A stretch of DNA of 64,000 nucleotides from Sphingobacterium thalpophilum (GTDB lineage: Bacteria > Bacteroidota > Bacteroidia > Sphingobacteriales > Sphingobacteriaceae). The stretch is from positions 4,278,001 through 4,342,000 of the forward strand of contig NZ_CP151087.1 of the NCBI RefSeq assembly GCF_038396785.1, read 5' to 3'. The position numbers and the translations under genes are program-made. The notes under the pieces were generated by a model. The model searched no databases, was not told where the DNA came from, and saw only the letters and a program-made list of their open reading frames with translations. This document shows positions 54,771 through 64,000 of this stretch, one piece after another; position 1 is the stretch's first letter; every line of letters starts with the position of its first letter.

Positions 54771-55967
54771 ATGACGAAAAGTATGCATGGTACAGACCAC
54801 ATTATAACACTTCTGAACTCCTATTTAAAGGGTGAAATTCATCCTGATACACATGTGGAACTCCGGTTGTTATTTGAACAATACCCAGAATTGCAGAGCA
54901 TGTTAATGGAGTTAGAAAATCCAGAAAACCTTCAGCAAGAACTTAAAATTTATGAAAGTCTTTTTGAGGCTGATGCAATAAAGGCAGAAGAAAGGGTTTT
55001 GTCGACCATTTTAGATCGAATTGACGTAAAGTCAACTGAGCAGCAGGTGAGCTGGTTCAAAAAATATCGGTTGTATGCTGCTGCTGCGGCATGTATCATC
55101 GGTTTAATTGGGCTGGGGACTTGGAAAATGAAACAAGATGAACAAGCTCAAACTGTTGTTGATCCGATACTCCTGGCTAAAGATCTTGTACCCGGAGCCA
55201 ATAAGGCAAGGCTTCAGCTTGCCGACGGAACGCATGTAGACCTGGATGGGCGTTATAGTGGGATTTTAATGGGAAGTAAGATCCAGTATAGCGATGGTTC
55301 GGTTGCAGTGAATACAAAAGAAGATAAAGGACAGATGATGGTCTTGTCAACACCTAGAGGTGGGCAATATCAGATTTCCCTGTCTGACGGTACTAAGGTG
55401 TGGTTGAATGCCGATACGCGCTTGCGTTATCCCAACAAGTTTATAGGCCAAACACGTGTTGTAGAATTAGATGGTGAGGCTTACTTTGAGGTCGAAAAGA
55501 TGCGGGATAAACCTTTTGTGGTTGTGACCAATAAAGAGAAAGTCGAAGTATTGGGAACTCATTTCAATGTTTATTCTTTTCCGGGAGAGCAGGAATCAAA
55601 AGTGTCTTTGTTGGAAGGTAAAGTAAAGGTATCTGTGCCTATAGGAAAGGAAAGACTGCTTGTTCCCGGAGAACAGGCTTTGGTGAATGGCGAAGAACTC
55701 TCTGTTCAACAAGCCGCTGTAGAGGAAAGTATTGCCTGGAAGAATAATGAGTTTACATTTAACGATGAACCTTTGGGAACGGCATTGACACAAATAGCGA
55801 GATGGTATGATATTGATATCGAAATAGCTCCAAGTGTGTCGAAAATTAGGTTATGGGGATCAGTATCGCGTTTGGACAATTTTGATAAGGTACTTAAGAT
55901 TATCAAAATGACAGACGATAAAATAAAAGTTCAGATTGAAGGAAGGAGGGTGAAATTGATGAAATAA
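54771..55967 (+). CDS. FecR-type anti-sigma factor
   Basis: The 398-residue protein has an N-terminal cytoplasmic part for binding the sigma factor, one membrane helix (about 95-115, RLYAAAAACIIGLIGLGTW), a periplasmic FecR domain with STPRGGQYQISLSDGTKVWLNADTRLRYP, and a C-terminal DUF4974 part (ALTQIARWYDIDIEIA). It senses the SusC STN domain across the periplasm. A GTG at 54747 is an alternative start. It lies between the sigma gene and susC on the same strand. Confidence 0.92.
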   Translation: MTKSMHGTDHIITLLNSYLKGEIHPDTHVELRLLFEQYPELQSMLMELENPENLQQELKIYESLFEADAIKAEERVLSTILDRIDVKSTEQQVSWFKKYRLYAAAAACIIGLIGLGTWKMKQDEQAQTVVDPILLAKDLVPGANKARLQLADGTHVDLDGRYSGILMGSKIQYSDGSVAVNTKEDKGQMMVLSTPRGGQYQISLSDGTKVWLNADTRLRYPNKFIGQTRVVELDGEAYFEVEKMRDKPFVVVTNKEKVEVLGTHFNVYSFPGEQESKVSLLEGKVKVSVPIGKERLLVPGEQALVNGEELSVQQAAVEESIAWKNNEFTFNDEPLGTALTQIARWYDIDIEIAPSVSKIRLWGSVSRLDNFDKVLKIIKMTDDKIKVQIEGRRVKLMK

Positions 55968-56095
55968 GAATACATTAAATCATTATTTCGTCCTTTTAAG
56001 GAGCTGAGGAAGGTGGCACTTCCCCAGCAAATTGGTTCGAGATATAATAAAACTTACTCAACTGTTTATTAAACTAACAAAACCAACCAAATGTA

Positions 56096-59000
56096 ATGAA
56101 AAAGTATAAATACCTCATTATTATGAAAATGATTATTATGCTTCTTTTGTTTAGTATCGTGCAGCTTCAAGCTGGAAGTTTCGCTCAGACGGTGCGTATA
56201 AAAAAGAAGAATAGTCCTATTGTTGATGTATTTCGGGAAATCAAAAAACAAACTGGATATACCGTATTATGTAAATCAGAAATTATCAGCAATAGTCCTA
56301 AGGTCAGTGTGGATTTTAATAATCTCTCCTTAGACCGGGCATTAAATGAACTGTTGTCTCCTAGAGGTCTTAGCTACATCAAAGAAGGCAATTCTATTAT
56401 TGTGAAGATTAGTGATAACAGTCGTCTCGAGCAGTATGCGCCGCTCACAAATGTAGGCTGGCTAGCAGAGCAAAGCCCTGTTCAGGGCAAAATTACCGAT
56501 CAGGATGGCAAAGTGCTTGCTGGGGTAAGTGTAGCCGTAAAGGGCGGAAAAAAAGCAACTGCATCAGACGCCAATGGAAATTATACAATTGCTGTAAGCA
56601 GAGGGTCAATTCTGGTATTTAGTTTTGTTGGCTATGAGCGTAAAGAAGTAGAAGTGAACGGAGATGTCTTGAATGTTAGCATGCATCCAAGTCTATCGAA
56701 TCTGGCAGAAGTCGTTGTCACTGGATATGGTACATTTAAGAAATCGGACTATACTGGCTCTGCTTCAACAATACGTACAGAGCGTATGTCAGATGTACCA
56801 GCAGTAGATTTTTCGACAATGCTCCAAGGTAATGCACCTGGAGTGCAGGTTAATTCCCTATCGGGTCAGCCAGGAGGTTCAACGGATATTCGAATACGGG
56901 GTATGGGGTCTATCAATGCAGTCAATAGGCCGCTTTTTGTTATCGATGGAGTGCCAGTGATGTCGGGCGATATCTCTTCTAGCAGTTCAAACAATGCTGG
57001 TCTCGATGTCATGTCTACCTTGAGTAATGCAGATATTGAGCAGATTACGGTGATAAAAGATGCGGCAGCAGCTTCGCTTTATGGCTCCCGGGCAGCAGGC
57101 GGTGTTATCTTGATCACAACCAAATCGGGCAAGGCCGGGAAACCTGTATTTTCGTTCAAAGGTGACTATGGGCTTTCCAGTCAAGCGACAGATTTTCGTG
57201 AGGTAATGAATGGTCCGCAACGGCGCGAAATGCTACTTGAAGGGCTTCGCAACAAAGCACGTTATATCGACAAGTTGACTGACGAAACATTGATTGAAGA
57301 TTTTGCACAAAACAATATTGATAAATATGCACCGCAACCCTGGAGCGGCTGGACAGATTGGAAAAAGGAACTATTTCGTCGCAATTCACCGTTTAGAAAC
57401 GCAGACTTGTCAGCTTCCGGTGGGGATTCCAAAGTCTCATACTATACATCATTGGGCTATACCAATCAAACAGGCTTGTCTTATCAGTCTGGTTTTGAAA
57501 GGTTAACAGGTCGTTTGAATGTGAAATACAAAATGAGCGACAAGCTAGAACTTGGGGCTAATATTTTATATTCAAATGTGAACCAGGATGTTAATTCGGA
57601 AGGCGGAACTTACACATCACCGATCTATTCATCACGTCACAAACTGACTGCTTCCGAACCTGTATATAATGAAGACGGTAGCTTCTTTTTGGATTTTTTC
57701 TCCAATGGTCCACGTAATCCGAAAGCATCATCATTGTATAATTACCGTCGGGAAAAAGCAGATCGATCGTTCAATACCGTCTTTGCAAACTATAAGTTTA
57801 TGGATGGTCTCGTTTTCAATACAACCTTCAGTTTAGATCATACAACGACTCGATACAACTCCTGGTCTGATCCGCGGACTTCAGATGGTGAGAAGACAAA
57901 TGGTTCATTGTCTACAAGTTTTACCGACTATAATCAAATGGTGTGGCGTAATAGCTTGACCTATACCAAGACATTTGCGGCGAAACACCATTTGGATGTT
58001 TTGGGCGGTTATGAAGTCAACCGTTACCGCAGAGATGGGATGGATGGGGCCAAAGATAACTTCCCTTCGGTAGAAAAGATTGTACTTTCCAATGGTTCGG
58101 TGCTCACTGATCTTTCCGGGTCGAATACGGAATGGCGATTGCTGTCGTATCTTTCGCGCGCCAACTACAATTATGATGATAAGTATTTCTTAGGAGGAAG
58201 TGTGCGCATGGATGGTAGTTCAAGGATTCATCGGAGCAGCCGTTGGGGCACATTTTGGTCACTGTCAGGCGCATGGAAGTTTACGAAAGAGAGTTTTATG
58301 GACTCTTTGAACGATGTGCTGACAGATGGAAAGATTCGGGTGTCTTATGGTACAAACGGTACTTTGCCTTCAAGTTATTTCACCTACATGGATTTAACAG
58401 GATTTGGCTATCCGTATGGGAATAATCCGGGGATCAGGGAAACACAGATCGGAAATCCAAACCTAAGATGGGAAAAACAGAATAACCTTAATATTGGTTT
58501 GGATGTTCGTTTATTTGATCGATTGGGACTTACATTCGAATGGTATAGAAGGCAGTCATCAGATTTATTGAATGATATGCCGACCTCCTTAACAACGGGT
58601 TTCGGATCTTACCTGACAAACATTGGAGCAATTCGAAACTCGGGTATCGAAGTGGATCTGAATGCAGATATTCTACGTGACAAAGCGTTCAAATGGAATG
58701 CGAGTTTGAATTTCGGTATGAACAAAAATAAGACAATAGCTTTGGCCGATGGTAGTGAGGAATTACGCGATGGTACGTCAATACATCGTATAGGCCAGCC
58801 TTGGTATAGTTATTATCTTATTGAGTTTGCTGGAATAAACCGGGAGACTGGGGTACCTCAATATTATGTCAATGACCCTTCAAATTTAGGATCAAGGGAT
58901 ATTACAGAGGATTATACTAAAGCTAATCGTATTCTTTACAAAAGTGTCGATCCAAAACTGATCGGTGGGTTTACCAATACGTTCCGGTATAAGATGTTTG

Positions 59001-59440
59001 ATCTGAATTTCACCTGGACTTATTCACTTGGCGGCAACTCCTATGACAGTGGTGCAAGCAAGACTGAACTAGGCGGAAAAACTGGCTATGATAATATACC
59101 ACAGTATTATGAACGGAGATGGCAGAAGCCTGGTGACGTAACCGATATCGAGATGTTTATGGTCGGGAATACTTACGATATGAGTAGTGTGGCCAATACA
59201 CGTCGTGTCCATTCTACGGATCATATTCGATTGAAGAATATGACTTTTGGTATTTCTTTGCCACAGCAGATCTCGCGTCGCCTCAAAGTAAGTAATATTA
59301 GGGCATATTGTTCGGGCGTAAACCTATTGACGTTTGCAGCCTACAAAAACTATGATCCGGAAGTACCTGTAAATGGTACCGTGTATTTTGAGTCCCCTAA
59401 ATTGAAGACAGTAACCTTTGGTTTGGATGTTAAATTCTAA
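56096..59440 (+). CDS. SusC/RagA TonB-dependent transporter with STN signalling domain
   Basis: The 1114-residue protein has a signal peptide (to about FAQ), an STN domain (about 35-105, IVDVFREIKKQTGYTVLCKSEI), a carboxypeptidase D-like domain (about 128-205), the TonB-box-like LAEVVVTGYGTFKKSDYTG, a plug with RIRGMGSINAVNRPLFVIDGVPV, and a barrel ending with a typical aromatic terminal strand (FGLDVKF). The STN domain should signal ligand occupancy to the FecR protein encoded upstream, inducing the locus. Full length and intact. Confidence 0.95.
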   Translation: MKKYKYLIIMKMIIMLLLFSIVQLQAGSFAQTVRIKKKNSPIVDVFREIKKQTGYTVLCKSEIISNSPKVSVDFNNLSLDRALNELLSPRGLSYIKEGNSIIVKISDNSRLEQYAPLTNVGWLAEQSPVQGKITDQDGKVLAGVSVAVKGGKKATASDANGNYTIAVSRGSILVFSFVGYERKEVEVNGDVLNVSMHPSLSNLAEVVVTGYGTFKKSDYTGSASTIRTERMSDVPAVDFSTMLQGNAPGVQVNSLSGQPGGSTDIRIRGMGSINAVNRPLFVIDGVPVMSGDISSSSSNNAGLDVMSTLSNADIEQITVIKDAAAASLYGSRAAGGVILITTKSGKAGKPVFSFKGDYGLSSQATDFREVMNGPQRREMLLEGLRNKARYIDKLTDETLIEDFAQNNIDKYAPQPWSGWTDWKKELFRRNSPFRNADLSASGGDSKVSYYTSLGYTNQTGLSYQSGFERLTGRLNVKYKMSDKLELGANILYSNVNQDVNSEGGTYTSPIYSSRHKLTASEPVYNEDGSFFLDFFSNGPRNPKASSLYNYRREKADRSFNTVFANYKFMDGLVFNTTFSLDHTTTRYNSWSDPRTSDGEKTNGSLSTSFTDYNQMVWRNSLTYTKTFAAKHHLDVLGGYEVNRYRRDGMDGAKDNFPSVEKIVLSNGSVLTDLSGSNTEWRLLSYLSRANYNYDDKYFLGGSVRMDGSSRIHRSSRWGTFWSLSGAWKFTKESFMDSLNDVLTDGKIRVSYGTNGTLPSSYFTYMDLTGFGYPYGNNPGIRETQIGNPNLRWEKQNNLNIGLDVRLFDRLGLTFEWYRRQSSDLLNDMPTSLTTGFGSYLTNIGAIRNSGIEVDLNADILRDKAFKWNASLNFGMNKNKTIALADGSEELRDGTSIHRIGQPWYSYYLIEFAGINRETGVPQYYVNDPSNLGSRDITEDYTKANRILYKSVDPKLIGGFTNTFRYKMFDLNFTWTYSLGGNSYDSGASKTELGGKTGYDNIPQYYERRWQKPGDVTDIEMFMVGNTYDMSSVANTRRVHSTDHIRLKNMTFGISLPQQISRRLKVSNIRAYCSGVNLLTFAAYKNYDPEVPVNGTVYFESPKLKTVTFGLDVKF

Positions 59441-59449
59441 AAAAAGACT

Positions 59450-60901
59450 ATGAAAAATATATTATCAATGGTATTGCTCTCTTCCACTCTTTTGGTGGGA
59501 TGCGGTGACCAATGGTTGGAGAAAGCGCAACCGAGTACATCAACAGAAAGTTCGCAGGCTATAAAATCTGTTCGTGATGCGGGATATGCCTTAAATGGTA
59601 TTTATGATATTATGCGCGGATATGAATACTATGGCGCAAGAATGACCTATTATGGGGATGTGACAGGAGAAGATATGTTGGCTAATGGTGATACAAAAAG
59701 AGCTGCAAAGTATTATCTTTTTGACTTTAATAAAGATAATACACCTAGTTCATTGTGGTATCAACCCTATCGCGTATTAAGAAATGCCAACGGTATTTTG
59801 ACCTATGTAAATGGTGTTCCAGAAGGCCAAATGACGGAAGAGCTGGGAGATATCAAAGGTCAGGCCCTCACACTTAGAGCAATGGCCCATTTTGATCTGG
59901 TGAAAGTTTTTGGAGCTCCCTACACAAAAGACAATGGCGCTTCTTTAGGCGTACCGATCGAAACTGAGAAACATGCTTCTACCAATAAACCGGTGCGAAA
60001 TTCGGTTAGGGATGTTTACAAACAGGTGATTGAAGATCTGGAAAACGCAGTGAACTTGTTAAGTGCAGCGAAAAAGAATGGTAAGCTGAATAAATTTGGT
60101 GCTCAACTACTACTCGCCAGAGCTTATCTCTACACGGGAGATCATGCAAAGGCTTTTGCGCTGACAAATCAATTCATTAAAGATGCCGAAGCGGCACAGA
60201 GTTCGACAAAAGGGCAATACATCCTGTGGACGAATAGTGAGTATGCCACTGTTTGGTCAAAGGATTTTACCAGTGAAATTTTGTTTGGACTATCCGTTCT
60301 AAAGACAGAAAGTGGGCCAGGAAAAGAGGGGATCGGCAATTTATTATGGCGTAATGGGTATAATGATATTATTCTGTCGGATGATTATATGAATCTGATT
60401 AAGAATGATGCAAACGATGTACGTCATAAAATCATTACCAAATATACCAGCAAGCAAGTTGATTATTATTATCTAAATAAGTATCCGGGCAATACAGCTG
60501 ATGGGGAGAACCCGGAGTTTGCAGATATCCCGGTGCTTCGTCTTTCGGAAGCTTACCTGATTGCTGCTGAATCGGCGGTGAAGCTAGGTGACAATGCGAA
60601 TGCTTTAAAGTATTTGAATGCGATTGTTACACGTGCAAATCCGGCAAAATCTATTAGTGGTGTAGTTACTTTAGAACGCGTTATGGAAGAACGCCGTCGT
60701 GAACTTGTAGGGGAGGGGCATCGTTTGTTTGATGCTATGCGCAATAATATGCGTATCGAACGAAAGGGCGCTGCCCATGTTTCACCTTCATTGAGACCGG
60801 AAACAAAATCCTTTGATCGGACATTTTTTAAAACTTTAATGGCCATTCCAAGGGTTGAAATTGATGCAAATAATAATATTGTTCAGAATGAAGGATATTA
60901 A
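59450..60901 (+). CDS. SusD/RagB-type nutrient-binding lipoprotein
   Basis: The 483-residue protein begins with a lipoprotein signal (SSTLLVGC, Cys18), then shows LRAMAHFDLVKVFGAPYT and the C-terminal VLRLSEAYLIAAESAVKLGDNANALKYLN plus RRRELVGEGHRLFDAMRN blocks. It forms the lid of the SusC transporter encoded 9 bp upstream. Compared with the SusD at 34826 it is complete. The ligand is unknown; the phosphatase that follows suggests a phosphorylated nutrient, by inference. Confidence 0.95.
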   Translation: MKNILSMVLLSSTLLVGCGDQWLEKAQPSTSTESSQAIKSVRDAGYALNGIYDIMRGYEYYGARMTYYGDVTGEDMLANGDTKRAAKYYLFDFNKDNTPSSLWYQPYRVLRNANGILTYVNGVPEGQMTEELGDIKGQALTLRAMAHFDLVKVFGAPYTKDNGASLGVPIETEKHASTNKPVRNSVRDVYKQVIEDLENAVNLLSAAKKNGKLNKFGAQLLLARAYLYTGDHAKAFALTNQFIKDAEAAQSSTKGQYILWTNSEYATVWSKDFTSEILFGLSVLKTESGPGKEGIGNLLWRNGYNDIILSDDYMNLIKNDANDVRHKIITKYTSKQVDYYYLNKYPGNTADGENPEFADIPVLRLSEAYLIAAESAVKLGDNANALKYLNAIVTRANPAKSISGVVTLERVMEERRRELVGEGHRLFDAMRNNMRIERKGAAHVSPSLRPETKSFDRTFFKTLMAIPRVEIDANNNIVQNEGY

Positions 60902-60907
60902 TATCGT

Positions 60908-62053
60908 ATGAAAATTCATTTAAAAGCAAAGCACGGTGGTTCCTATGGAATCGCCGTGATCTGGTATTTGTTTGTTCTATTTGGCGTTATGCAAGGTACT
61001 GTTGCCCAAAGCGCTTTGGAATTGGGGAAGTTTGACGGTCCTTATTTTTTTTATGAAAATGGTGACAGTAGTTGTATCCGTGTGGAACATGGTCAGGTGT
61101 TGTCCGAAAAATCGGAGCATATAAAAGCCTTTAAGGTTTCGACGGAAGACGGTAAGCACCAATTTGAAGTTTGGCGTCATCCCATGGTGGCTCCTGCCTG
61201 GTCCTATCGTCCAAGCAAAAAGATTGTGGTCTTGTCGGATCCGCACGGTGATTTTGAATCTTTCTATTCGATTCTCAACGCGCAGAAGGTCATAGGGTTA
61301 AACTACGAGTGGACGTTTGGGAGTAATCAGCTTGTCATCATAGGCGATGTGTTTGACCGCGGGAAAGATGTTTTGCCTATCTTTTGGTTGATCTATAAAC
61401 TTGAATACGAGGCTGCAAAAGCTGGCGGGCAGGTCCACTTTTTATTTGGTAATCATGAAGAGATGGTTTTACGCGGAAATTATAAATATACGCAAGAAAA
61501 ATACAAAGCTTTAGCAGAGAAGGTAGGTAGGGATTATCGTGACTTTTGGTCAGTAAATACGGAGTTGGGGAAATGGTTACAGACAAAGAATACCATGGAA
61601 AAGATCGGGGATAATCTGTTTGTTCATGCCGGGCTAAGTGCAGCGATGTTGGATCCTCAATGGTCGATCTCAGCGGTCAATGACTCGGTACGTCATCATC
61701 TTTTTCAACAGAAGGAAGAACGGCAAAAATCGAAAGCTGCTACTTTCCTATTTGGCAGTGAGGGGCCACTATGGTACCGCGGAATGGTTCGTGAAGAAGA
61801 AAAATATCTTCCCTTGCCACAAACAGAGTTAGAAAAGTTAATGGATGTATATGGTGCTCGAAAAATCTTTGTAGGGCATACCATTTTTCCGGAAGTAAGC
61901 AAATTTTATGCGGGTAAGGTCTATGCTGTGAATGTTGCCAATGAAGCCAATCGCCTGAAGGGCCATAGTCGTGGAGTGCTTCTCCAGGGGGCTAAGGTTA
62001 TCATTCTTTATGACGATGCTAGCAAAAATAAATACTTCGCCTCTAATTTATAA
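60908..62053 (+). CDS. Secreted PPP-family (Shewanella-type) phosphatase
   Basis: The 381-residue protein has a signal peptide (hydrophobic stretch to about VAQ, residue 35) and the PPP phosphatase signatures SDPHGDFESFYSIL, IGDVFDRGKDV, FGNHEEMVLRG, LFVHAGLSAAML and FVGHTIF. These supply the two-metal site. The order matches the SLP group of serine/threonine/tyrosine phosphatases. It lies 6 bp after susD, so it is part of the same regulated operon and probably frees phosphate from, or dephosphorylates, the transported ligand in the periplasm or at the surface. Confidence 0.85.
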   Translation: MKIHLKAKHGGSYGIAVIWYLFVLFGVMQGTVAQSALELGKFDGPYFFYENGDSSCIRVEHGQVLSEKSEHIKAFKVSTEDGKHQFEVWRHPMVAPAWSYRPSKKIVVLSDPHGDFESFYSILNAQKVIGLNYEWTFGSNQLVIIGDVFDRGKDVLPIFWLIYKLEYEAAKAGGQVHFLFGNHEEMVLRGNYKYTQEKYKALAEKVGRDYRDFWSVNTELGKWLQTKNTMEKIGDNLFVHAGLSAAMLDPQWSISAVNDSVRHHLFQQKEERQKSKAATFLFGSEGPLWYRGMVREEEKYLPLPQTELEKLMDVYGARKIFVGHTIFPEVSKFYAGKVYAVNVANEANRLKGHSRGVLLQGAKVIILYDDASKNKYFASNL

Positions 62054-62737
62054 GCCGCTTAGCAAGTTGATATAATTATCGATAAAATGCAGTTTGTCTT
62101 TGGATTTATATTGTTGAATATAGCGCGGATGGTCGAGGACGGTCATTTTTCCAAACAACTTTTCTTCCTTGTTGATCTTGGCGAGAAAGGTTGCATTTTT
62201 CTTTCCGAGGACAAAGACCTCCTCTGTGACCAAGCCCATGGAAATGTGCTGTTTTAGGGAATCCAACATAAAGGGGCGGACCATGTCAAAAAGTTGCTTG
62301 TCGTCGTAATAGTTTGCATTGATCCAGTTGTTGGGTTTTGTTTCTCGGACAATCGCGAGGGGAAATGGCGAATTGATGTAAAACTGTTTGTAGAAGATAT
62401 CAGGGCCGCCATAAGCTTCAATCATATCGTACATAAAAACCGAAGATATTTCATGGGTGTGTGCAGATTGCATCTCTATGCCACATGCACTAGCTAATCT
62501 TTTGGTGTCTGTAAAAGGAACGCCTGTAACACCAGCACCGTGTCTGCTCGGATTAATGCCGATAATGAATTTTCTTTGCAGATTGTCCTGGTAATATTTG
62601 TGGTAGAACTTTTCCATCACTACCAATGTCTCAGGGTTGTCAAGATAGGGATTAATTACGTTGAACTCCGGAGGTAGATTCCCTTTGTAATGAAGTCGTT
62701 TGTTAAATAAAACTACTTTTTCCGCAAATGTTAGCAT
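62048..62737 (-). CDS. SMUG2-type uracil-DNA glycosylase (DUF4918)
   Basis: The 229-residue protein has KFIIGINPSRHGAGVTGVPFTDTKRL, corresponding to the first glycosylase motif (the GINPS Asn), and VLDHPRYIQQY as the second, with the His-Pro pair that probes the minor groove. This pattern defines the SMUG2 group, which removes uracil and other damaged bases. The start at 62737 gives MLTFAEKVVLFN. It overlaps the phosphatase 3' end by six bases in converging orientation. Confidence 0.85.
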   Translation of the reverse strand: MLTFAEKVVLFNKRLHYKGNLPPEFNVINPYLDNPETLVVMEKFYHKYYQDNLQRKFIIGINPSRHGAGVTGVPFTDTKRLASACGIEMQSAHTHEISSVFMYDMIEAYGGPDIFYKQFYINSPFPLAIVRETKPNNWINANYYDDKQLFDMVRPFMLDSLKQHISMGLVTEEVFVLGKKNATFLAKINKEEKLFGKMTVLDHPRYIQQYKSKDKLHFIDNYINLLSGL

Positions 62738-62780
62738 CGTTCGTGTGTTTAAAAACAAAATACGATTTTTTAAAGAGGTA

Positions 62781-62828
62781 AAAAACAAAGCGGGGTGTCA
62801 AACGACACCCCGCTTTGTTTTTTTGTAT
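62781..62828. terminator. Strong bidirectional terminator
   Basis: AAAAACAAAGCGGGGTGTC and GACACCCCGCTTTGTTTTT form a perfect 19-bp stem with a four-base loop, flanked by a T-rich run. It lies downstream of the FKBP gene and upstream of the SMUG2 gene on the minus strand. Confidence 0.88.
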
Positions 62829-62840
62829 CTTGAGTCAAGA

Positions 62841-63338
62841 TTAGTGACCTTGTGTACCGTCTACACCATGTGAATGTCCATGAGACAACTCTTCTTCAGT
62901 AGCAGGACGTACAGTTAAGATTTCGATATCGAAATTTAATGTTTTACCAGCCATTGGGTGGTTTAAGTCAGCAACAACTACTTCTGGAGTAACCTCAGCT
63001 ACTACAGCGCGGAATTGGTTTCCTTGATTGTCTTGTAAAGGCAATACTTCTCCTACTGGAGGTAAACCTGTTTCTTTGAACATATCTACTGGCAATTGTG
63101 CGAATGCTCTGTCGTCTTTTTGACCGTAAGCATCATCCGGTGCCAATTCAAATGAAATTTTATCACCAACGTTTAAGTCTGCGATGTTTTCTTCAAATTT
63201 AGGTAACATCATACCTACACCATATAAGAAATCTAAAGGTTGTTCTGCAGTTGTTTCTTCAACGAAAACTTTTTCACCGTTTTCTACTGTGTGAAGTCTG
63301 TACGTCAATGCTACGACGTCGTTTGCTTTTATAGCCAT
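62841..63338 (-). CDS. FKBP-type peptidyl-prolyl isomerase, SlyD-like
   Basis: The 165-residue protein has the SlyD layout. The FKBP half-domain VALTYRLHTVENGEKVFVEETTAEQPLDFLYG and MLPKFEENIADLNVGDKISFELAPDDAYGQ comes first, then the inserted IF domain (about 75-130), then the return strand LNHPMAGKTLNFDIEILTV. The His-rich C-terminus (SHGHSHGVDGTQGH) suggests binding of nickel or another metal. It should act as folding helper in the cytoplasm. Confidence 0.93.
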   Translation of the reverse strand: MAIKANDVVALTYRLHTVENGEKVFVEETTAEQPLDFLYGVGMMLPKFEENIADLNVGDKISFELAPDDAYGQKDDRAFAQLPVDMFKETGLPPVGEVLPLQDNQGNQFRAVVAEVTPEVVVADLNHPMAGKTLNFDIEILTVRPATEEELSHGHSHGVDGTQGH

Positions 63339-63375
63339 CTGATTTTGATTTTTGGAAGCCCGAGGCTACCGTTTA

Positions 63376-64000
63376 TTAAATATAATTTATTAACGCTTGT
63401 ATGGAATCCTGTGGTAGACTGCAGGTCCTGTTTTTACAAAGATATGCTTTTGTCTCCTTTCCGACTCTATGTTCGAGCAATGGAAGATTTTCTTCTGTAC
63501 CGCCAAGAACAATTTTATTTGGAATATAATAGTTGCCGAGTTCATTTTTGAAAGCCATTGCTTTATCCCCCGTCAATGCAATTTCATTGATTCCATATAT
63601 TTCTTCTAGCAATAATATTGCCCAATTTGAATAAGCCGAACCATAAGTCTTGATTTGCGGGAATACATTCGCCAGCAATTGGTCTGTAATGGCGATGTAA
63701 TTTTCATCATCAAAAAGCAAACCTAATCGTTTCAGCTGACGAACCATTGTCGACGAAGAGGATGGAATTACATTATCCATAATTTCGCTTTTCCGTGCGA
63801 TGAGTTCCTCTGCCTGCGACGATGTATAGTAGAATGTTTTTTGTGATCCATCGTAAAAGAATGCAATGGCCTTATCAGCGAGCTGTCTTGCTTTTGTGAG
63901 CCAATTGAGGTCAAATGTCGCCTCATATAATGCTATAAAGGCTTCAATAGTGAATGCATAGTCATCTAAGAAGCCTGCGATCGCTCTATTGTTATCTTTT
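63376..64000 (-). CDS. YyaL/DUF255 thioredoxin-domain protein, C-terminal part (cut by window edge)
   Basis: The frame is open from the window edge: AIAGFLDDYAFTIEAFIALYEATFD is the barrel motif of the DUF255/YyaL family, followed by WLTKARQLADKAIAFFYDG and the terminal part ending in CKNRTCSLPQDSIQAL. The N-terminal thioredoxin-like domain lies outside the window. The family has an (alpha/alpha)6 barrel of unclear function. The C-terminal CKNRTC pair of cysteines is kept. The gene begins beyond base 64000. Confidence 0.88.
   Translation of the reverse strand, partial: KDNNRAIAGFLDDYAFTIEAFIALYEATFDLNWLTKARQLADKAIAFFYDGSQKTFYYTSSQAEELIARKSEIMDNVIPSSSSTMVRQLKRLGLLFDDENYIAITDQLLANVFPQIKTYGSAYSNWAILLLEEIYGINEIALTGDKAMAFKNELGNYYIPNKIVLGGTEENLPLLEHRVGKETKAYLCKNRTCSLPQDSIQALINYI

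Noticed and set aside
1..64000. CRISPR arrays, tRNA or rRNA genes
   Set aside because: No regularly spaced identical repeats, cloverleaf with TTCGA-type arm or rRNA sequence was recognised by reading; a dedicated search could still find a missed tRNA.

Overview
The window looks like a chromosomal segment of a low-GC Bacteroidota in the Sphingobacteriaceae, most likely Sphingobacterium or a close relative. The evidence is three SusC/SusD outer-membrane uptake pairs, a FecI/FecR-type regulatory pair, a LytTR-type membrane regulator, -7 promoter elements of the TAnnTTTG type, a cytochrome c maturation operon with a Cys-type CcmE, and many single-copy housekeeping genes in the arrangement usual for this group. 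The genus is an inference; no rRNA or tRNA gene was recognised.

The left 16.4 kb is accessory and rearranged. It opens with the end of an IS5-family element that interrupts a truncated IS4-family element (1-511). After this come a small membrane protein, a lipoprotein, a YefM-YoeB toxin-antitoxin pair with a recognisable operator, a broken Rpn/PD-(D/E)XK transposase, an XRE regulator, and a nested inverted-repeat element (3313-3437) that lies downstream of a good Bacteroidota promoter. A SusCD cassette follows: an unknown 124-aa protein, a TlpA-like thiol oxidoreductase, SusC, SusD, a convergent small exported two-cysteine protein, and a LytTR membrane protein. The TlpA gene is split by a complete 1349-bp IS4-family element with 9-bp target duplications, and exact excision would restore its frame. 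From 13.6 to 16.4 kb lie small unknown genes, a deleted nucleotidyltransferase, and two copies of a 35-bp palindromic repeat.

From 16.5 to 34.8 kb the window is mostly core genome: a TonB-domain protein, acs, a UbiA-like membrane protein, a D-2-hydroxyacid dehydrogenase, an FAD monooxygenase, rsmA diverging from pdxA, cca, an acidic pRiA4-type protein, miaA, ilvE, a GH3-family protein, lptB, recJ and an MBL-fold hydrolase. At 34.8-38.2 kb a second SusC/SusD pair carries an internal deletion that joins a C-terminally truncated SusC to a headless SusD, so both are probably dead.

From 38.7 to 53.9 kb come a KhtT/KhtU-type K+/H+ antiporter pair, a perfect 56-bp palindrome, a SufT-like protein, a glycosyltransferase, a polyprenyl diphosphate synthase, a nitrilase-type amidase, a MarR regulator, an FMN-dependent glutamate synthase-like protein, a ccmE-ccmF-DUF2520 operon, an LpxR-like protein, a dicarboxylate symporter homologue and mnmD. 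The right end (54.0-62.1 kb) is an intact regulated uptake locus: ECF sigma factor, FecR anti-sigma factor, SusC with an STN signalling domain, SusD, and a secreted PPP-type phosphatase. The window closes with a SMUG2-type DNA glycosylase, a SlyD-like FKBP isomerase and the C-terminal part of a YyaL/DUF255 protein that runs off the end.
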